From an uncultured Collinsella sp. (GTDB lineage Bacteria > Actinomycetota > Coriobacteriia > Coriobacteriales > Coriobacteriaceae): a stretch of 26,452 nucleotides of DNA. The stretch covers positions 1 to 26,452 of the forward strand of contig CABSMZ010000007.1 in the NCBI GenBank assembly GCA_902478875.1. Direction: 5' to 3'. Below, piece after piece: positions 1 to 7,199 of this stretch (the first letter of the stretch is position 1; each line of letters opens with the position of its first letter). The notes under the pieces were generated by a model, which was not told the origin of the DNA, searched no databases, and saw only the letters and a program-made list of their open reading frames with translations. The translations under genes and the position numbers were made by a program.

Positions 1-377
1 CCACCGACACGGTAGACGCTGCCCGCGATGCCGCCGTGGCGCTCGCCCGCTACACCGGCGGCGCCGTTGTGGTCTCAGGCGAAGTCGACCTGATTACCGA
101 CGGCACAACCGTGGCCAAGTCCCACGGCGGCAGCCCGCTCATGTCCAAGATCACCGGTTGCGGCTGCTCGCAGGGCGGCGTGCTGGCCGTGTATGCCTGC
201 GCCGCCGATCCGTTTACGGCAGCCGTCTGCGGTACCGCCGTCTACAACGTCGCTGGCACGCGTGCCGCCGCTGTCGCCGATGCCCCGGCAAGCTTTAAGG
301 TTGCCTTTATCGATGAGCTCTACCGCGCGACCGCCCAAGACATCGCCGATAACCGACTCGAGCTCGAGGAGGCATAG
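1..377 (+). CDS. thiM: Hydroxyethylthiazole kinase, C-terminal part (truncated by window edge)
   Basis: The reading frame is open from the first bases of the window (frame starting at base 3) and ends at TAG 375-377, so only the last ~124 residues are present. ThiM phosphorylates 4-methyl-5-hydroxyethylthiazole in thiamine salvage. The visible segment has the ribokinase-like C-terminal pattern: a GGAVVVSGEVDLITDG strand-turn, then HGGSPLMSKITGCGCSQGG. That last stretch is the anion hole and catalytic region (usually TGxGC in ThiM), followed by the helical AVYNVAGTRAA segment. The next gene starts 3 bp downstream and thiE follows, so this is one thiamine operon. The ATP-binding N-terminal half lies outside the window. 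The assignment is firm given thiE next door; a related ribokinase-fold kinase is the only real alternative. Confidence 0.88.
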   Translation, partial: TDTVDAARDAAVALARYTGGAVVVSGEVDLITDGTTVAKSHGGSPLMSKITGCGCSQGGVLAVYACAADPFTAAVCGTAVYNVAGTRAAAVADAPASFKVAFIDELYRATAQDIADNRLELEEA

Positions 378-380
378 GCC

Positions 381-722
381 ATGTCCGAGCCCACAACCAA
401 TACCGGCATGAACACGCTCGTCGCCGTGGCCATCGCCCCGTGCGGCACCGGCGATGAGCTCTCCGCCGAGGTCGCCGAGGTCGTGCGTGTCATTCGCGAG
501 AGCGGCCTGCCCAACCGCACCACCTCGATGTTCACCGAGATCGAGGGCGACTGGGACGGGGTCATGCAGGTCGTGCGCGACGCAACCTTTGTGTTGGCGA
601 GCAAGGGCATCCGCACCGAAGTCGTGCTCAAAGCCGATATTCGACCCGGATTTACCGACACCATGACCGGCAAACTCGAGCGCATGGAAGCACAGATCAA
701 AAAGCAGGAGGAAGCACGATGA
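381..722 (+). CDS. Thiamine-binding / MTH1187-YkoF family protein
   Basis: A 113-residue protein starting at ATG 381 with a GAGGAGG ribosome site at about 366-372 inside the end of thiM. Its stop overlaps the thiE start (ATGA, 719-722), which implies translational coupling. The sequence has the short ferredoxin-like pattern of the MTH1187/YkoF (DUF77) family: an initial beta strand (LVAVAIAPCGTG), a helix beginning LSAEVAEVVRVI, a central SMFTEIEGDWDGVM segment, and a C-terminal strand (EVVLKADIRPG). Known members bind thiamine or its pyrimidine precursor and often sit with thiamine transport or salvage genes. Its place between thiM and thiE supports such a role here, either as a cytosolic carrier or as a sensor of hydroxymethylpyrimidine or thiamine. 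No enzymatic motif is visible. The family assignment is fairly secure; the exact ligand is inference. Confidence 0.8.
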   Translation: MSEPTTNTGMNTLVAVAIAPCGTGDELSAEVAEVVRVIRESGLPNRTTSMFTEIEGDWDGVMQVVRDATFVLASKGIRTEVVLKADIRPGFTDTMTGKLERMEAQIKKQEEAR

Positions 723-1414
723 GCATCCGCGACAACCTTGATATCTCGGCCTATCTGGTACTCGGCCCCGAAAACACGCTCGGGCGCCCCGTGGGCGATG
801 TGGTGGCCCAGGCGCTCGACGCCGGCTTTACCTGCATCCAGGTGCGCTCCAAGGTGGCAAGCGCCCGCGAGATCATTGCGCTGACCGGCGACGCCGCGCA
901 GGCAATCGCTCAGGCCGGCAAGACCGGTCAGGTCGCCTTGCTGATCGACGACCGTCTGGACTGTGTGCTTGCCGCACGCGAGCAGGGTATTGCTGTCGAC
1001 GGTGTGCACGTGGGCCAAAGCGATATTCCCGTCGAGGTCTGTCGCAAGTTGCTGGGCCCCGACGCCATCGTGGGCCTTTCGGCCCGTTGCGAGGAGATGC
1101 TCGAGTACGTCAAGACCGCCGACATGAGTTTGGTCGACTACCTTGGCATCGGCCCACTCCACGAGACCGAGACCAAGCGCGACTGCGGACGCGCGGCCGA
1201 CGGCTCTATCATCACCAAGAGCTTTGAGGACCTGGCCGCACTCCACGCGGCAAGCCCCGTGCCCATCGTGGTGGGCGGCGGCGTCAAGACGGCCGACCTG
1301 CCGCAGCTCAAGGCCACCGGCGTCGACGGCTTCTTTGTGGTGAGTGCCGTCTGCAGCGCCGATGACCCCTACGCCGCGGCCAAGGAGCTTGTCGACACCT
1401 GGCAGCAGGCATAG
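719..1414 (+). CDS. thiE: Thiamine-phosphate synthase
   Basis: A 231-residue TIM-barrel enzyme. ThiE joins hydroxymethylpyrimidine diphosphate to thiazole phosphate to give thiamine phosphate. Visible family signatures are the early strand CIQVRSK (usually QLR.K), LLIDDRLD (usually INDR.D), GVHVGQSD (usually GVHLGQ.D), IVGLSARCEEM (usually IGVSAH), DYLGIGPLHETETK (usually DYVGFGPIFPT.TK), IVVGGGV and the phosphate-binding GVDGFFVVSAV near the C terminus. The start ATG overlaps the upstream stop and has a GGAGG ribosome site at about 707-712. The pattern YLGIGPLHETETKRDCG departs slightly from the classic FGPxxPTxTK, but length and motif order fit ThiE. It follows thiM and the thiamine-binding protein in one operon, which fits salvage of thiazole and pyrimidine. 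TenI, the ThiE-like thiazole tautomerase, is less likely because the diphosphate-binding residues appear to be kept. Confidence 0.93.
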   Translation: MSIRDNLDISAYLVLGPENTLGRPVGDVVAQALDAGFTCIQVRSKVASAREIIALTGDAAQAIAQAGKTGQVALLIDDRLDCVLAAREQGIAVDGVHVGQSDIPVEVCRKLLGPDAIVGLSARCEEMLEYVKTADMSLVDYLGIGPLHETETKRDCGRAADGSIITKSFEDLAALHAASPVPIVVGGGVKTADLPQLKATGVDGFFVVSAVCSADDPYAAAKELVDTWQQA

Positions 1415-1452
1415 GCCGAGCAGCTTATTCGCGACCTCATATCTTCAGCAAT

Positions 1453-1498
1453 GGAAAGCGCATCCCAGTTTGGATCTCCATTCCGGGATGCGCTTTCC
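1453..1498. terminator. 14-bp perfect hairpin between convergent thiE and patatin gene
   Basis: GGAAAGCGCATCCC (1453-1466) pairs without mismatch with GGGATGCGCTTTCC (1485-1498) around an 18-nt loop. It lies 38 bp after the thiE stop and 22 bp after the stop of the convergent patatin gene, so it could end both transcripts. No clear U tract follows on either strand, so it may act mainly as a 3'-end-stabilising stem. Confidence 0.6.
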
Positions 1499-1520
1499 GC
1501 CGAGATGGCGGCAGCAGCCT

Positions 1521-2390
1521 CTACCCTGCCAGATATGCCTCCAGTGCCGGCAAGGTCGCCTCCGCATCGCGGCGACCAATCTGGTAGATGCGCTCAAGTT
1601 CATCGGGCTCGCGACACAGCGACGGCACCTTCACCGATTCGCTCGGCCGCACCACAAAGATTTCGCCGGCGGCCTCGCGACGTGCCAGGTCATCGAGCGT
1701 GGCATTGTAGACCTCATGCCGATGCTCGAGCGCTGCGACAAACTCCGGATAGTGACGGAACACGCGACGCAGCATGGGCATCACGCTGTTGGGCTGCTTT
1801 ACAAAGCCCGCCGGCTGCGTGAGTACCACGATATTACGGTCATACCCCTGCGCAAACAGCCATGCGCTGGGAATAGAATCAGCCACGCCGCCATCCAGGT
1901 ACTTACGGCCCTCAATGGCGACAGGGCGCGTCGCCACGGGAATCGCCGATGACGCCCGGATCCACTCGATATCGTGCTCATCGCCATAGGGCAGGTCGTG
2001 GTAGACGGCCTTGCCCGTCTCGATATCGGTACACACGCACGTAAACCGCATGGGGCAGGCGCGATATGTCTCCAAATCGATGGGATCGCGCTCGATGGGC
2101 ACCTCGTGATAGGCAAAATCGGCATTGAACATGTCGCCGGTTCGCAGCCAGCTGGTCACGCTCGCATAGCGCTTATCGGCACAATAGGCTTTGTTGTAGC
2201 GAATGGCGCGGCCGATCTGGCGCGATTTAAAGTTGTAGCCAAACGCCGCGCCCGCCGAGACACCCACCATATGGTCGCAAGTTAAGCCGTGCTCCATCCA
2301 AACGTCGAGCACGCCCGCCGTATACATACCGCGGTAGCCGCCTCCCTCGAGTGCCAGCCCCACCGTGCGCGTCGTATTTGACTGTGCCAT
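1521..2390 (-). CDS. Patatin-like phospholipase family protein
   Basis: A 289-residue protein with the full catalytic set of bacterial patatin-like hydrolases. It has a Gly-rich oxyanion loop (LEGGGYRGMYTAGVL, residues 14-28), the nucleophile elbow GVSAG with Ser45, and the dyad Asp166 in the DGG motif (YLDGGVADS). The dyad is Ser-Asp, as in patatin and RssA/YjjU-like proteins, and would cleave acyl esters of lipids. No signal peptide or TM segment is visible, so it is probably cytosolic or peripherally membrane bound. The ATG at 2390 is preceded on the minus strand by GGAGATGG. It is a single-gene unit, convergent with thiE and divergent from the GGDEF-EAL gene. The overall pattern (GVSAGA, later ASSAIPVATRPV) is closest to the YjjU-type clade. 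The substrate is unknown. Confidence 0.9.
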   Translation of the reverse strand: MAQSNTTRTVGLALEGGGYRGMYTAGVLDVWMEHGLTCDHMVGVSAGAAFGYNFKSRQIGRAIRYNKAYCADKRYASVTSWLRTGDMFNADFAYHEVPIERDPIDLETYRACPMRFTCVCTDIETGKAVYHDLPYGDEHDIEWIRASSAIPVATRPVAIEGRKYLDGGVADSIPSAWLFAQGYDRNIVVLTQPAGFVKQPNSVMPMLRRVFRHYPEFVAALEHRHEVYNATLDDLARREAAGEIFVVRPSESVKVPSLCREPDELERIYQIGRRDAEATLPALEAYLAG

Positions 2391-2426
2391 GCGACCATCT
2401 CCGTCCCCACAAATTCAAACGGAACA

Positions 2427-2432
2427 AGTATA
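2427..2432 (-). promoter_or_regulatory. Candidate -10 (TATACT) for the patatin gene
   Basis: On the minus strand, GGGTATACTTG carries a 5/6 match to the sigma-70 -10 consensus about 37 bp before the patatin start. No good -35 is seen at 17 bp, so this is tentative. Confidence 0.3.
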
Positions 2433-2531
2433 CCCGTCAACATATATCGTCTCAGTCGCATTTTCATCGAACATCGCATCGTCGCACTACCGCCTGTCGA
2501 ATAATAGCCGCCCACAGCATGTGCACCCATA

Positions 2532-2537
2532 TATAAT
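2532..2537 (+). promoter_or_regulatory. Candidate -10 (TATAAT) for the GGDEF-EAL gene
   Basis: A perfect TATAAT hexamer occurs inside CATATATAATTG. A start point just downstream would give a 5' leader of about 170 nt before the ATG at 2715. No matching -35 is visible, so an activator or a different promoter may be used. Confidence 0.35.
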
Positions 2538-2714
2538 TGTGTACTGTTGTTTACACTACTCAGCTGTTATCAACAGCGAACATTAGCCGACAAATTAACT
2601 CAACAACGCAGCAAGGCGGGGGCCTGGATACACGCAAAACGCCGAGCAACGACGCGTGTACACAACGAGCTCGCCCGACGCAATCCGCCCCGACCTCAGA
2701 AAGCCGCTTAGAAC

Positions 2715-5432
2715 ATGGATACTGTCAGTAATTACACCGAAACGCTCGAAAAGACCGTCCGTGACCTTCTCGAGCGGCAGGAGGATCTGATCAGGACTGC
2801 CTTTACCGACCAGCTTACTGGGCTTGGCAACCGTGGCGGCTTTGCCCGTTCCCTCGAGGAGCTCTGGGAGCAGGACGCCCCCGTTACCATGGCGTTCATC
2901 GATATCGACAATCTCAAGCACTGCAACGACGTCTTTGGGCATGACGAGGGCAACCGCTATATCTTGCAGGTAAGTCTCTATCTTAAGCTGTATATGAAGG
3001 TGGGCGAAGCGGCGTTTCGCATAGGCGGCGACGAGTTTGCCATCCTATCTACGATTGCAACCGAGGACGACCTCGCCGAACGTCTAAAACACTGCCGAAC
3101 GGTTCTGCTCAAAAACAACGATTCCGAGATGCCCCGCTCGTTTAGCTACGGAGTGTCACATGCCGACCCCGCCCTGGGCGAAGCTTCCAATCGCATGACG
3201 CTCGATGCCGACCATCGCATGTACGACTACAAGCTACGTCATGCCATGCACCTCGATCGACGCAATATCACGCAAGTTCACGCCGACGACTTCGAAATAA
3301 GCGATCGTGTTTTTGACGCCTTTTCGATGCTCAACGAGGGCCGTTATTTCTTTATCGAGAACTTGGACAAACATCGCACCCTTTGGTCACAAGGTGCCTT
3401 GCGCGATCTTGGCCTTCCCTCGGAGCACATAGACAACTGTCGCGATTACTGGAAAACGCGCGTCCATCCCGACGACCTTGAGGCCTGCATCAACGACATC
3501 GACCAAGTCTACAACGGCACCAAGCACCGTCGCGTCATGCAGTATCGTGTGCGCAACGCCGTCGGCGACTACGTCCTTTGCCGTGCTCGCGGGTTTCGTA
3601 TCGACGGCGACGGAAATGTCCCCTCGCTCTATGTCGGCGAGCTCGTCAACCACTCACTTGCCGAAACCGTCGACGCCGCCACAGGCCTCGGAACGCAGCG
3701 CATGCTGGCCAACGCCATCGACGCCTGCCGCCGCGATCGTTGCGAGACAGGGCTTATAGCGGTGCGCGTTCGTGGCACGACAAAGCTCAACGAGCTCTAC
3801 GGGGCCGAGGCTGTCGACAACATGCTTGCCGAATACGCAGGCCGCATGCTGTCGATCACCCGCGGCAGGAGCCGGGTCTACCGTTCACGTAGCGTCCAGT
3901 TCGTCGTGCTCAGCAACGACCTGGACCACGAGGCATTCGAGCAACTGACCCGCCACCTTAAAGAGGCCGTTTTCGCTCCTGTGCAAATCGCGGGCGACAC
4001 CATTACTCCCGTCTGTCTTGTCGTCCCGGCCTTTTACGAACACTTAACCCATCAAGCGACCGCCGTTTTAGGCGAACTCGACCGTCGCCTTCGCACGGCC
4101 GGCGGGCTTGTTCCCAACGACAGCCTCCCCATACCCGAGGCTGAGCGCAAAAGCGCCATCGCCGAACGTATCGACTCGCTCACGGGCCTCTACCGACCCA
4201 GCGAGTTTATGCGGCGCGCCAACGCTTTTCTCGAGGCAAGGCGCGACGGCGCCTGGTGCATCGCCACGGTCGACATGGGCCACATGCGCCTGTTTAACGA
4301 ATGGTATGGACAGGCCGAAGGCGACCGCCTGCTTGCCGATGTGGGCACGGTTCTCAAGGACATCGAGAATGCCGACATGGGCGTCGCAGGGTACTGGGGC
4401 CAAGATGACTTTTGCGTACTCATCCCCTTTAAGCACATCACCGTCCACCAAATCTACAACCGCGTTCGCGAGGCAGTAGCCAGGTATGATGGCGGCGTAG
4501 GTTTTTGGCCGTCCATGGGCGTTTACCCCATCGATTCCAATGAGGAGATCACCATCGATGCGCAGGCAAAGGCCATGTTTACCAATCGGCGCGCAAAAAA
4601 CGACTTTAAGGAGCGCATTGCCATTTTTTGCCCCGAGGAGTACAAGCGCGAAATCGTGTTCAACCGCACGCTGACCGAATTCCAGTACGCGCTGTCAAAT
4701 GGTCGCATCACGTACTATCTTCAGCCCCAGGTCGATATGGAAACCGGCGAGATTATTGGCGCCGAAGCACTCACCCGCTGGATTGACAAGGACGGCTCTC
4801 TCATTTCGCCCGCAACGTTTATCCCCGCACTCGAGGAAAGCGGCTTTGTAGTGACGCTCGACAAATATGTTTGGCAGGGCGTCGCCATGTGGCTCCGCGA
4901 GCGCCTCAATCGAGGACTTCGCGTGGTTCCGATTTCCCTCAATGTGTCGCGCGTAGACATTCTTGCCTGCGATGTCGCCGAGCATATGGGGTCGCTCGCC
5001 GCCCAGTACAACCTGCCGCCCGAACTCATGCACATCGAGATCACCGAGACCGCCTATACCGGAGAGTCCGAGGCCGTGGATAAGCTGACCGCGGATCTGC
5101 ACACCCGTGGCTTCTCGACCTATATGGACGATTTTGGCACCGGCCAGTCCACGCTCGCGATGCTCAAGAACGTCAACGTCGACGTCATCAAGCTCGACCG
5201 CACCTTTGTGCCCACCGACCGTGATCAAGGCCGCAGCACGCAAATCATTTCATCGATGCTCGAAATGGCGCAGTCGCTCCATCTGCCCGTCGTGGTCGAA
5301 GGCGTCGAGACAGATGAGCAGGCGAACATGCTACGACAAATGGGCGCCCGCTACGCTCAGGGCTTCCTCTACTACCGCCCCATGCCGGCGAAGGATTTTG
5401 AGGCATTGCTCGATGGCGGCAATAACAACTGA
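2715..5432 (+). CDS. Multidomain c-di-GMP enzyme: GGDEF-PAS-GGDEF*-GGDEF*-EAL
   Basis: A 905-residue soluble protein without TM segments. Domain 1 is a canonical GGDEF diguanylate cyclase (DQLTGLGNR start, RIGGDEF with GGDEF at 104-108). Next is a PAS-like segment at about 200-310 (VHPDDLEACINDIDQV, then QYRVRNAVGDYVLCRARGF). A second GGDEF fold follows, in which RSVQF (~392-396) replaces GGDEF. A third has DSLTGLYRPSEF and a degenerate GQDDF at 562-566. The C-terminal EAL phosphodiesterase has EALTR at 684-688, SLNVS, EITET, DDFGTGQS, IKLDR, VVVEGVET and QGFLYYRPMP, so its metal and catalytic residues look intact. The inhibitory RxxD site is absent (KVGE at the equivalent place). It should be able both to make and to degrade c-di-GMP, with the degenerate domains sensing GTP or mediating dimers. 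The ribosome site before ATG 2715 is weak. The next gene is a shorter paralogue. Confidence 0.93.
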   Translation: MDTVSNYTETLEKTVRDLLERQEDLIRTAFTDQLTGLGNRGGFARSLEELWEQDAPVTMAFIDIDNLKHCNDVFGHDEGNRYILQVSLYLKLYMKVGEAAFRIGGDEFAILSTIATEDDLAERLKHCRTVLLKNNDSEMPRSFSYGVSHADPALGEASNRMTLDADHRMYDYKLRHAMHLDRRNITQVHADDFEISDRVFDAFSMLNEGRYFFIENLDKHRTLWSQGALRDLGLPSEHIDNCRDYWKTRVHPDDLEACINDIDQVYNGTKHRRVMQYRVRNAVGDYVLCRARGFRIDGDGNVPSLYVGELVNHSLAETVDAATGLGTQRMLANAIDACRRDRCETGLIAVRVRGTTKLNELYGAEAVDNMLAEYAGRMLSITRGRSRVYRSRSVQFVVLSNDLDHEAFEQLTRHLKEAVFAPVQIAGDTITPVCLVVPAFYEHLTHQATAVLGELDRRLRTAGGLVPNDSLPIPEAERKSAIAERIDSLTGLYRPSEFMRRANAFLEARRDGAWCIATVDMGHMRLFNEWYGQAEGDRLLADVGTVLKDIENADMGVAGYWGQDDFCVLIPFKHITVHQIYNRVREAVARYDGGVGFWPSMGVYPIDSNEEITIDAQAKAMFTNRRAKNDFKERIAIFCPEEYKREIVFNRTLTEFQYALSNGRITYYLQPQVDMETGEIIGAEALTRWIDKDGSLISPATFIPALEESGFVVTLDKYVWQGVAMWLRERLNRGLRVVPISLNVSRVDILACDVAEHMGSLAAQYNLPPELMHIEITETAYTGESEAVDKLTADLHTRGFSTYMDDFGTGQSTLAMLKNVNVDVIKLDRTFVPTDRDQGRSTQIISSMLEMAQSLHLPVVVEGVETDEQANMLRQMGARYAQGFLYYRPMPAKDFEALLDGGNNN

Positions 5433-5489
5433 TTCGCTCGCGCGCAAAACGCCACCGTCGAAGGGGCATTTGTCTCCATTAGCTAACTT

Positions 5490-5520
5490 ATATCCCCAAT
5501 TCAAACCGAATTGGGGATAT
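5490..5520. terminator. 13-bp perfect hairpin between the two GGDEF genes
   Basis: ATATCCCCAATTC (5490-5502) pairs perfectly with GAATTGGGGATAT (5508-5520) around a 5-nt AAACC loop. It lies 58 bp after the GGDEF-EAL stop and 38 bp before the next start. No U tract follows, so it may be a terminator/attenuator or a dyad operator rather than a classic intrinsic terminator. Its position close to the ribosome site of the downstream GGDEF gene makes a regulatory role possible. Confidence 0.55.
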
Positions 5521-5558
5521 GATACAAACCGTTGTTCCGCCCAAGGAGGTTATCCATC

Positions 5559-7088
5559 ATGAACGAGTCATATCGCATGGGCGAGCAATCGATTATTGTC
5601 TATCTTCAGCGACTTGCAAATGGCATCTCGACCGCCGAACTCGATGTTGCCGCGCTGCCTGCTGAGCTACGCGCCGTTGGTGAGCAACTGCAAAAGACGC
5701 ATGCTATCCTGCAACAAGAGCGCCAGCTGCTTGAGCGCAACGCCTATATCGATCCGCTCACCAACTTGGGCAACCGCAACGGACTCGACCGTCACGTCGA
5801 GCAACTCTGGCGCAAAGGCGACCCCTTCACCTGCGCCTATATTGACATCGACCATCTCAAACATTGCAATGATAGGTTTGGCCACGCCGAAGGCAATCGC
5901 TATATTCTGAGCATCTGCCGCACGCTCTCCGAAACCATGGAGCACGATGAGATGCTGTTCCGTATCGGTGGAGACGAGTTTGTGCTTATCTCGCTCTCTG
6001 CAAACGAGACTGAACTCGAGCAGCGCTTGGAGCAGGTACGTGCCGGGCTGATCGAAGCGAGCTCAGGCGGCAAGGCGCCCATGATCGGCAGCTTTAGCTT
6101 TGGCTGCTCGCGCGTCGATCCACTTGCCGGCGACACGCGTCGCCAGATGACGATGGATGCCGATCGCAAGATGTATCGCTATAAGCTTATGCATCGTGTG
6201 CAGCAACCGAAAGACAATGACGCGCCGCAACGCCCAATCGTCGATCAACTTCCGTGCAACGACCGCGTATTCCAAGCGATCTCCATGAGCTCCGAGACGC
6301 GCTATCCGTTTATCCTCAATCTCGATACGGGCGAATCGCAATGGTCGGTCAACGCCGTGCGCGATTTTGACCTGCCTTCCCAGCACCCTTTTAACTCGGT
6401 CGATATGTGGCTCGCCCGCGTCCACCCCGAGGACCGCGACAACGTACGCGCCGAGCTCGACATGGTGATAAACGGCACGTGGCACTTCCACTACATGCAG
6501 TACCGTGTTATGGATGCCACCGGAGCGTACGCGCTTTGCGACTGCACGGGCTACCGCTTGGACGGCACCGATACCGAGCCCAACATGTACGTGGGCATTA
6601 TCATCAACCGAAGCCTAGCGGATACGACCGACTCGGTAACGGGCCTGGGCGATGTCCACGCCTTGGTCAACGCCATTGGAGAGATGCGCCGCGTGGCGCG
6701 CGAGGCAGGCTTTATTGCCATTAAGGTTGACGATATCGCCGAGGTCAATGCCCGCTTTGGATTCGATGCAGGCGATCGCGTGCTCGCCGAAAGCGCCGCC
6801 TGCCTCATGGATTGTTCGCGCGGCAAGGGCCGCCTGTTCCGCTCGACGGGGCCGACATTCGTGGCACTCTTCGATGAGGTCGGCCCCGAGGCAATCGATG
6901 AGATCGCAGGCGACATCGAACGGTTCCTGGGTTCCCCCGTGCTCATCGGCCCGCTTGAATATCAGCCGCCCATTCGCGTGGCCACGCTTCATCTGGACGC
7001 TGTCGATCGACAGCCCGTTTCCATTTTGAACGAGCTCAAAGCGTTGCTTAAAGAGGCACCACAAGTACCGGGCACCAAGCTGGACTAG
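5559..7088 (+). CDS. Diguanylate cyclase: GGDEF-PAS-degenerate GGDEF
   Basis: A 509-residue protein. The ATG at 5559 is chosen over an in-frame start at 5532 because a strong AAGGAGG (5543-5549) sits just before it. A short N-terminal helical region of about 65 residues (LPAELRAVGEQLQKTHAILQ, coiled-coil-like) leads into a canonical GGDEF domain (DPLTNLGNR; RIGGDEF with GGDEF at 137-141). A PAS-like domain follows (about 230-350, RVHPEDRDNVRAELDMVING, QYRVMDATGAYALCDCTGY). A second GGDEF fold ends the protein, where TGPTF (430-434) replaces the signature. The order and many phrases (ALCDCTGYR versus VLCRARGFR; DSVTGLGDV versus DAATGLGTQ) match the first two thirds of the preceding gene, so they are paralogues. 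No RxxD inhibition site is seen (EHDE). It probably makes c-di-GMP in response to a PAS-sensed signal; no EAL domain is present. Confidence 0.92.
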   Translation: MNESYRMGEQSIIVYLQRLANGISTAELDVAALPAELRAVGEQLQKTHAILQQERQLLERNAYIDPLTNLGNRNGLDRHVEQLWRKGDPFTCAYIDIDHLKHCNDRFGHAEGNRYILSICRTLSETMEHDEMLFRIGGDEFVLISLSANETELEQRLEQVRAGLIEASSGGKAPMIGSFSFGCSRVDPLAGDTRRQMTMDADRKMYRYKLMHRVQQPKDNDAPQRPIVDQLPCNDRVFQAISMSSETRYPFILNLDTGESQWSVNAVRDFDLPSQHPFNSVDMWLARVHPEDRDNVRAELDMVINGTWHFHYMQYRVMDATGAYALCDCTGYRLDGTDTEPNMYVGIIINRSLADTTDSVTGLGDVHALVNAIGEMRRVAREAGFIAIKVDDIAEVNARFGFDAGDRVLAESAACLMDCSRGKGRLFRSTGPTFVALFDEVGPEAIDEIAGDIERFLGSPVLIGPLEYQPPIRVATLHLDAVDRQPVSILNELKALLKEAPQVPGTKLD

Positions 7089-7092
7089 CGCT

Positions 7093-7137
7093 GTGGGGCG
7101 CGATGTGAAACACAGGCCGTTTCACATCGCGCCCCAC
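7093..7137 (+). terminator. Strong 19-bp hairpin after the GGDEF gene
   Basis: GTGGGGCGCGATGTGAAAC (7093-7111) pairs perfectly with its reverse complement at 7119-7137 around a 7-nt loop, starting 4 bp after the TAG stop of the GGDEF gene. It lacks a long U tract but is by far the most stable stem in this gap, and is the likely transcript end. Confidence 0.75.
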
Positions 7138-7153
7138 GCCATCTGCCCTCTCG

Positions 7154-7162
7154 TGCGATAAT
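7154..7162 (+). promoter_or_regulatory. Extended -10 promoter (TGCGATAAT) for the flavin reductase gene
   Basis: TGC followed directly by GATAAT gives an extended -10 element 38 bp before the ATG at 7200. The expected -35 position overlaps the upstream terminator stem and does not match the consensus, which is typical of extended -10 promoters. Confidence 0.5.
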
Positions 7163-7199
7163 CCTCCGCAGAAGTCACCGACAGCAGAGGGAGTTTGTG

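Larger units (their letters stand above)
2391..2714. other. Divergent intergenic region, AT-richer than its surroundings
   Basis: A 324-bp gap between the divergent patatin and GGDEF-EAL genes with no convincing ORF. It holds a candidate promoter for each gene, an 8-bp TATATAAT tract, and a weak stem (TACACGC 2629-2635 with GCGTGTA 2654-2660, 18-nt loop) in the presumed leader of the GGDEF-EAL gene. The composition is visibly more AT-rich between about 2400 and 2610 than in the flanking genes. I looked for a c-di-GMP riboswitch here and could not match its conserved core. Confidence 0.5.

Noticed and set aside
320..1246. A 308-residue minus-strand ORF opposite the thi genes
   Set aside because: It is a shadow of the thiM-thiE coding frames: no recognisable motif, no ribosome site, and the plus-strand genes match known families over their full lengths.
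2565..2580. DnaA-box-like TTATCAACA
   Set aside because: One mismatch from the consensus, a single copy, and no origin genes or box cluster nearby.
2581..2714. Possible c-di-GMP (GEMM) riboswitch before the GGDEF-EAL gene
   Set aside because: ACACGCAAAACGCC slightly resembles part of the conserved GEMM core, but the GGxCACGCACAGGGCAAACC segment, tetraloop and receptor are not present.
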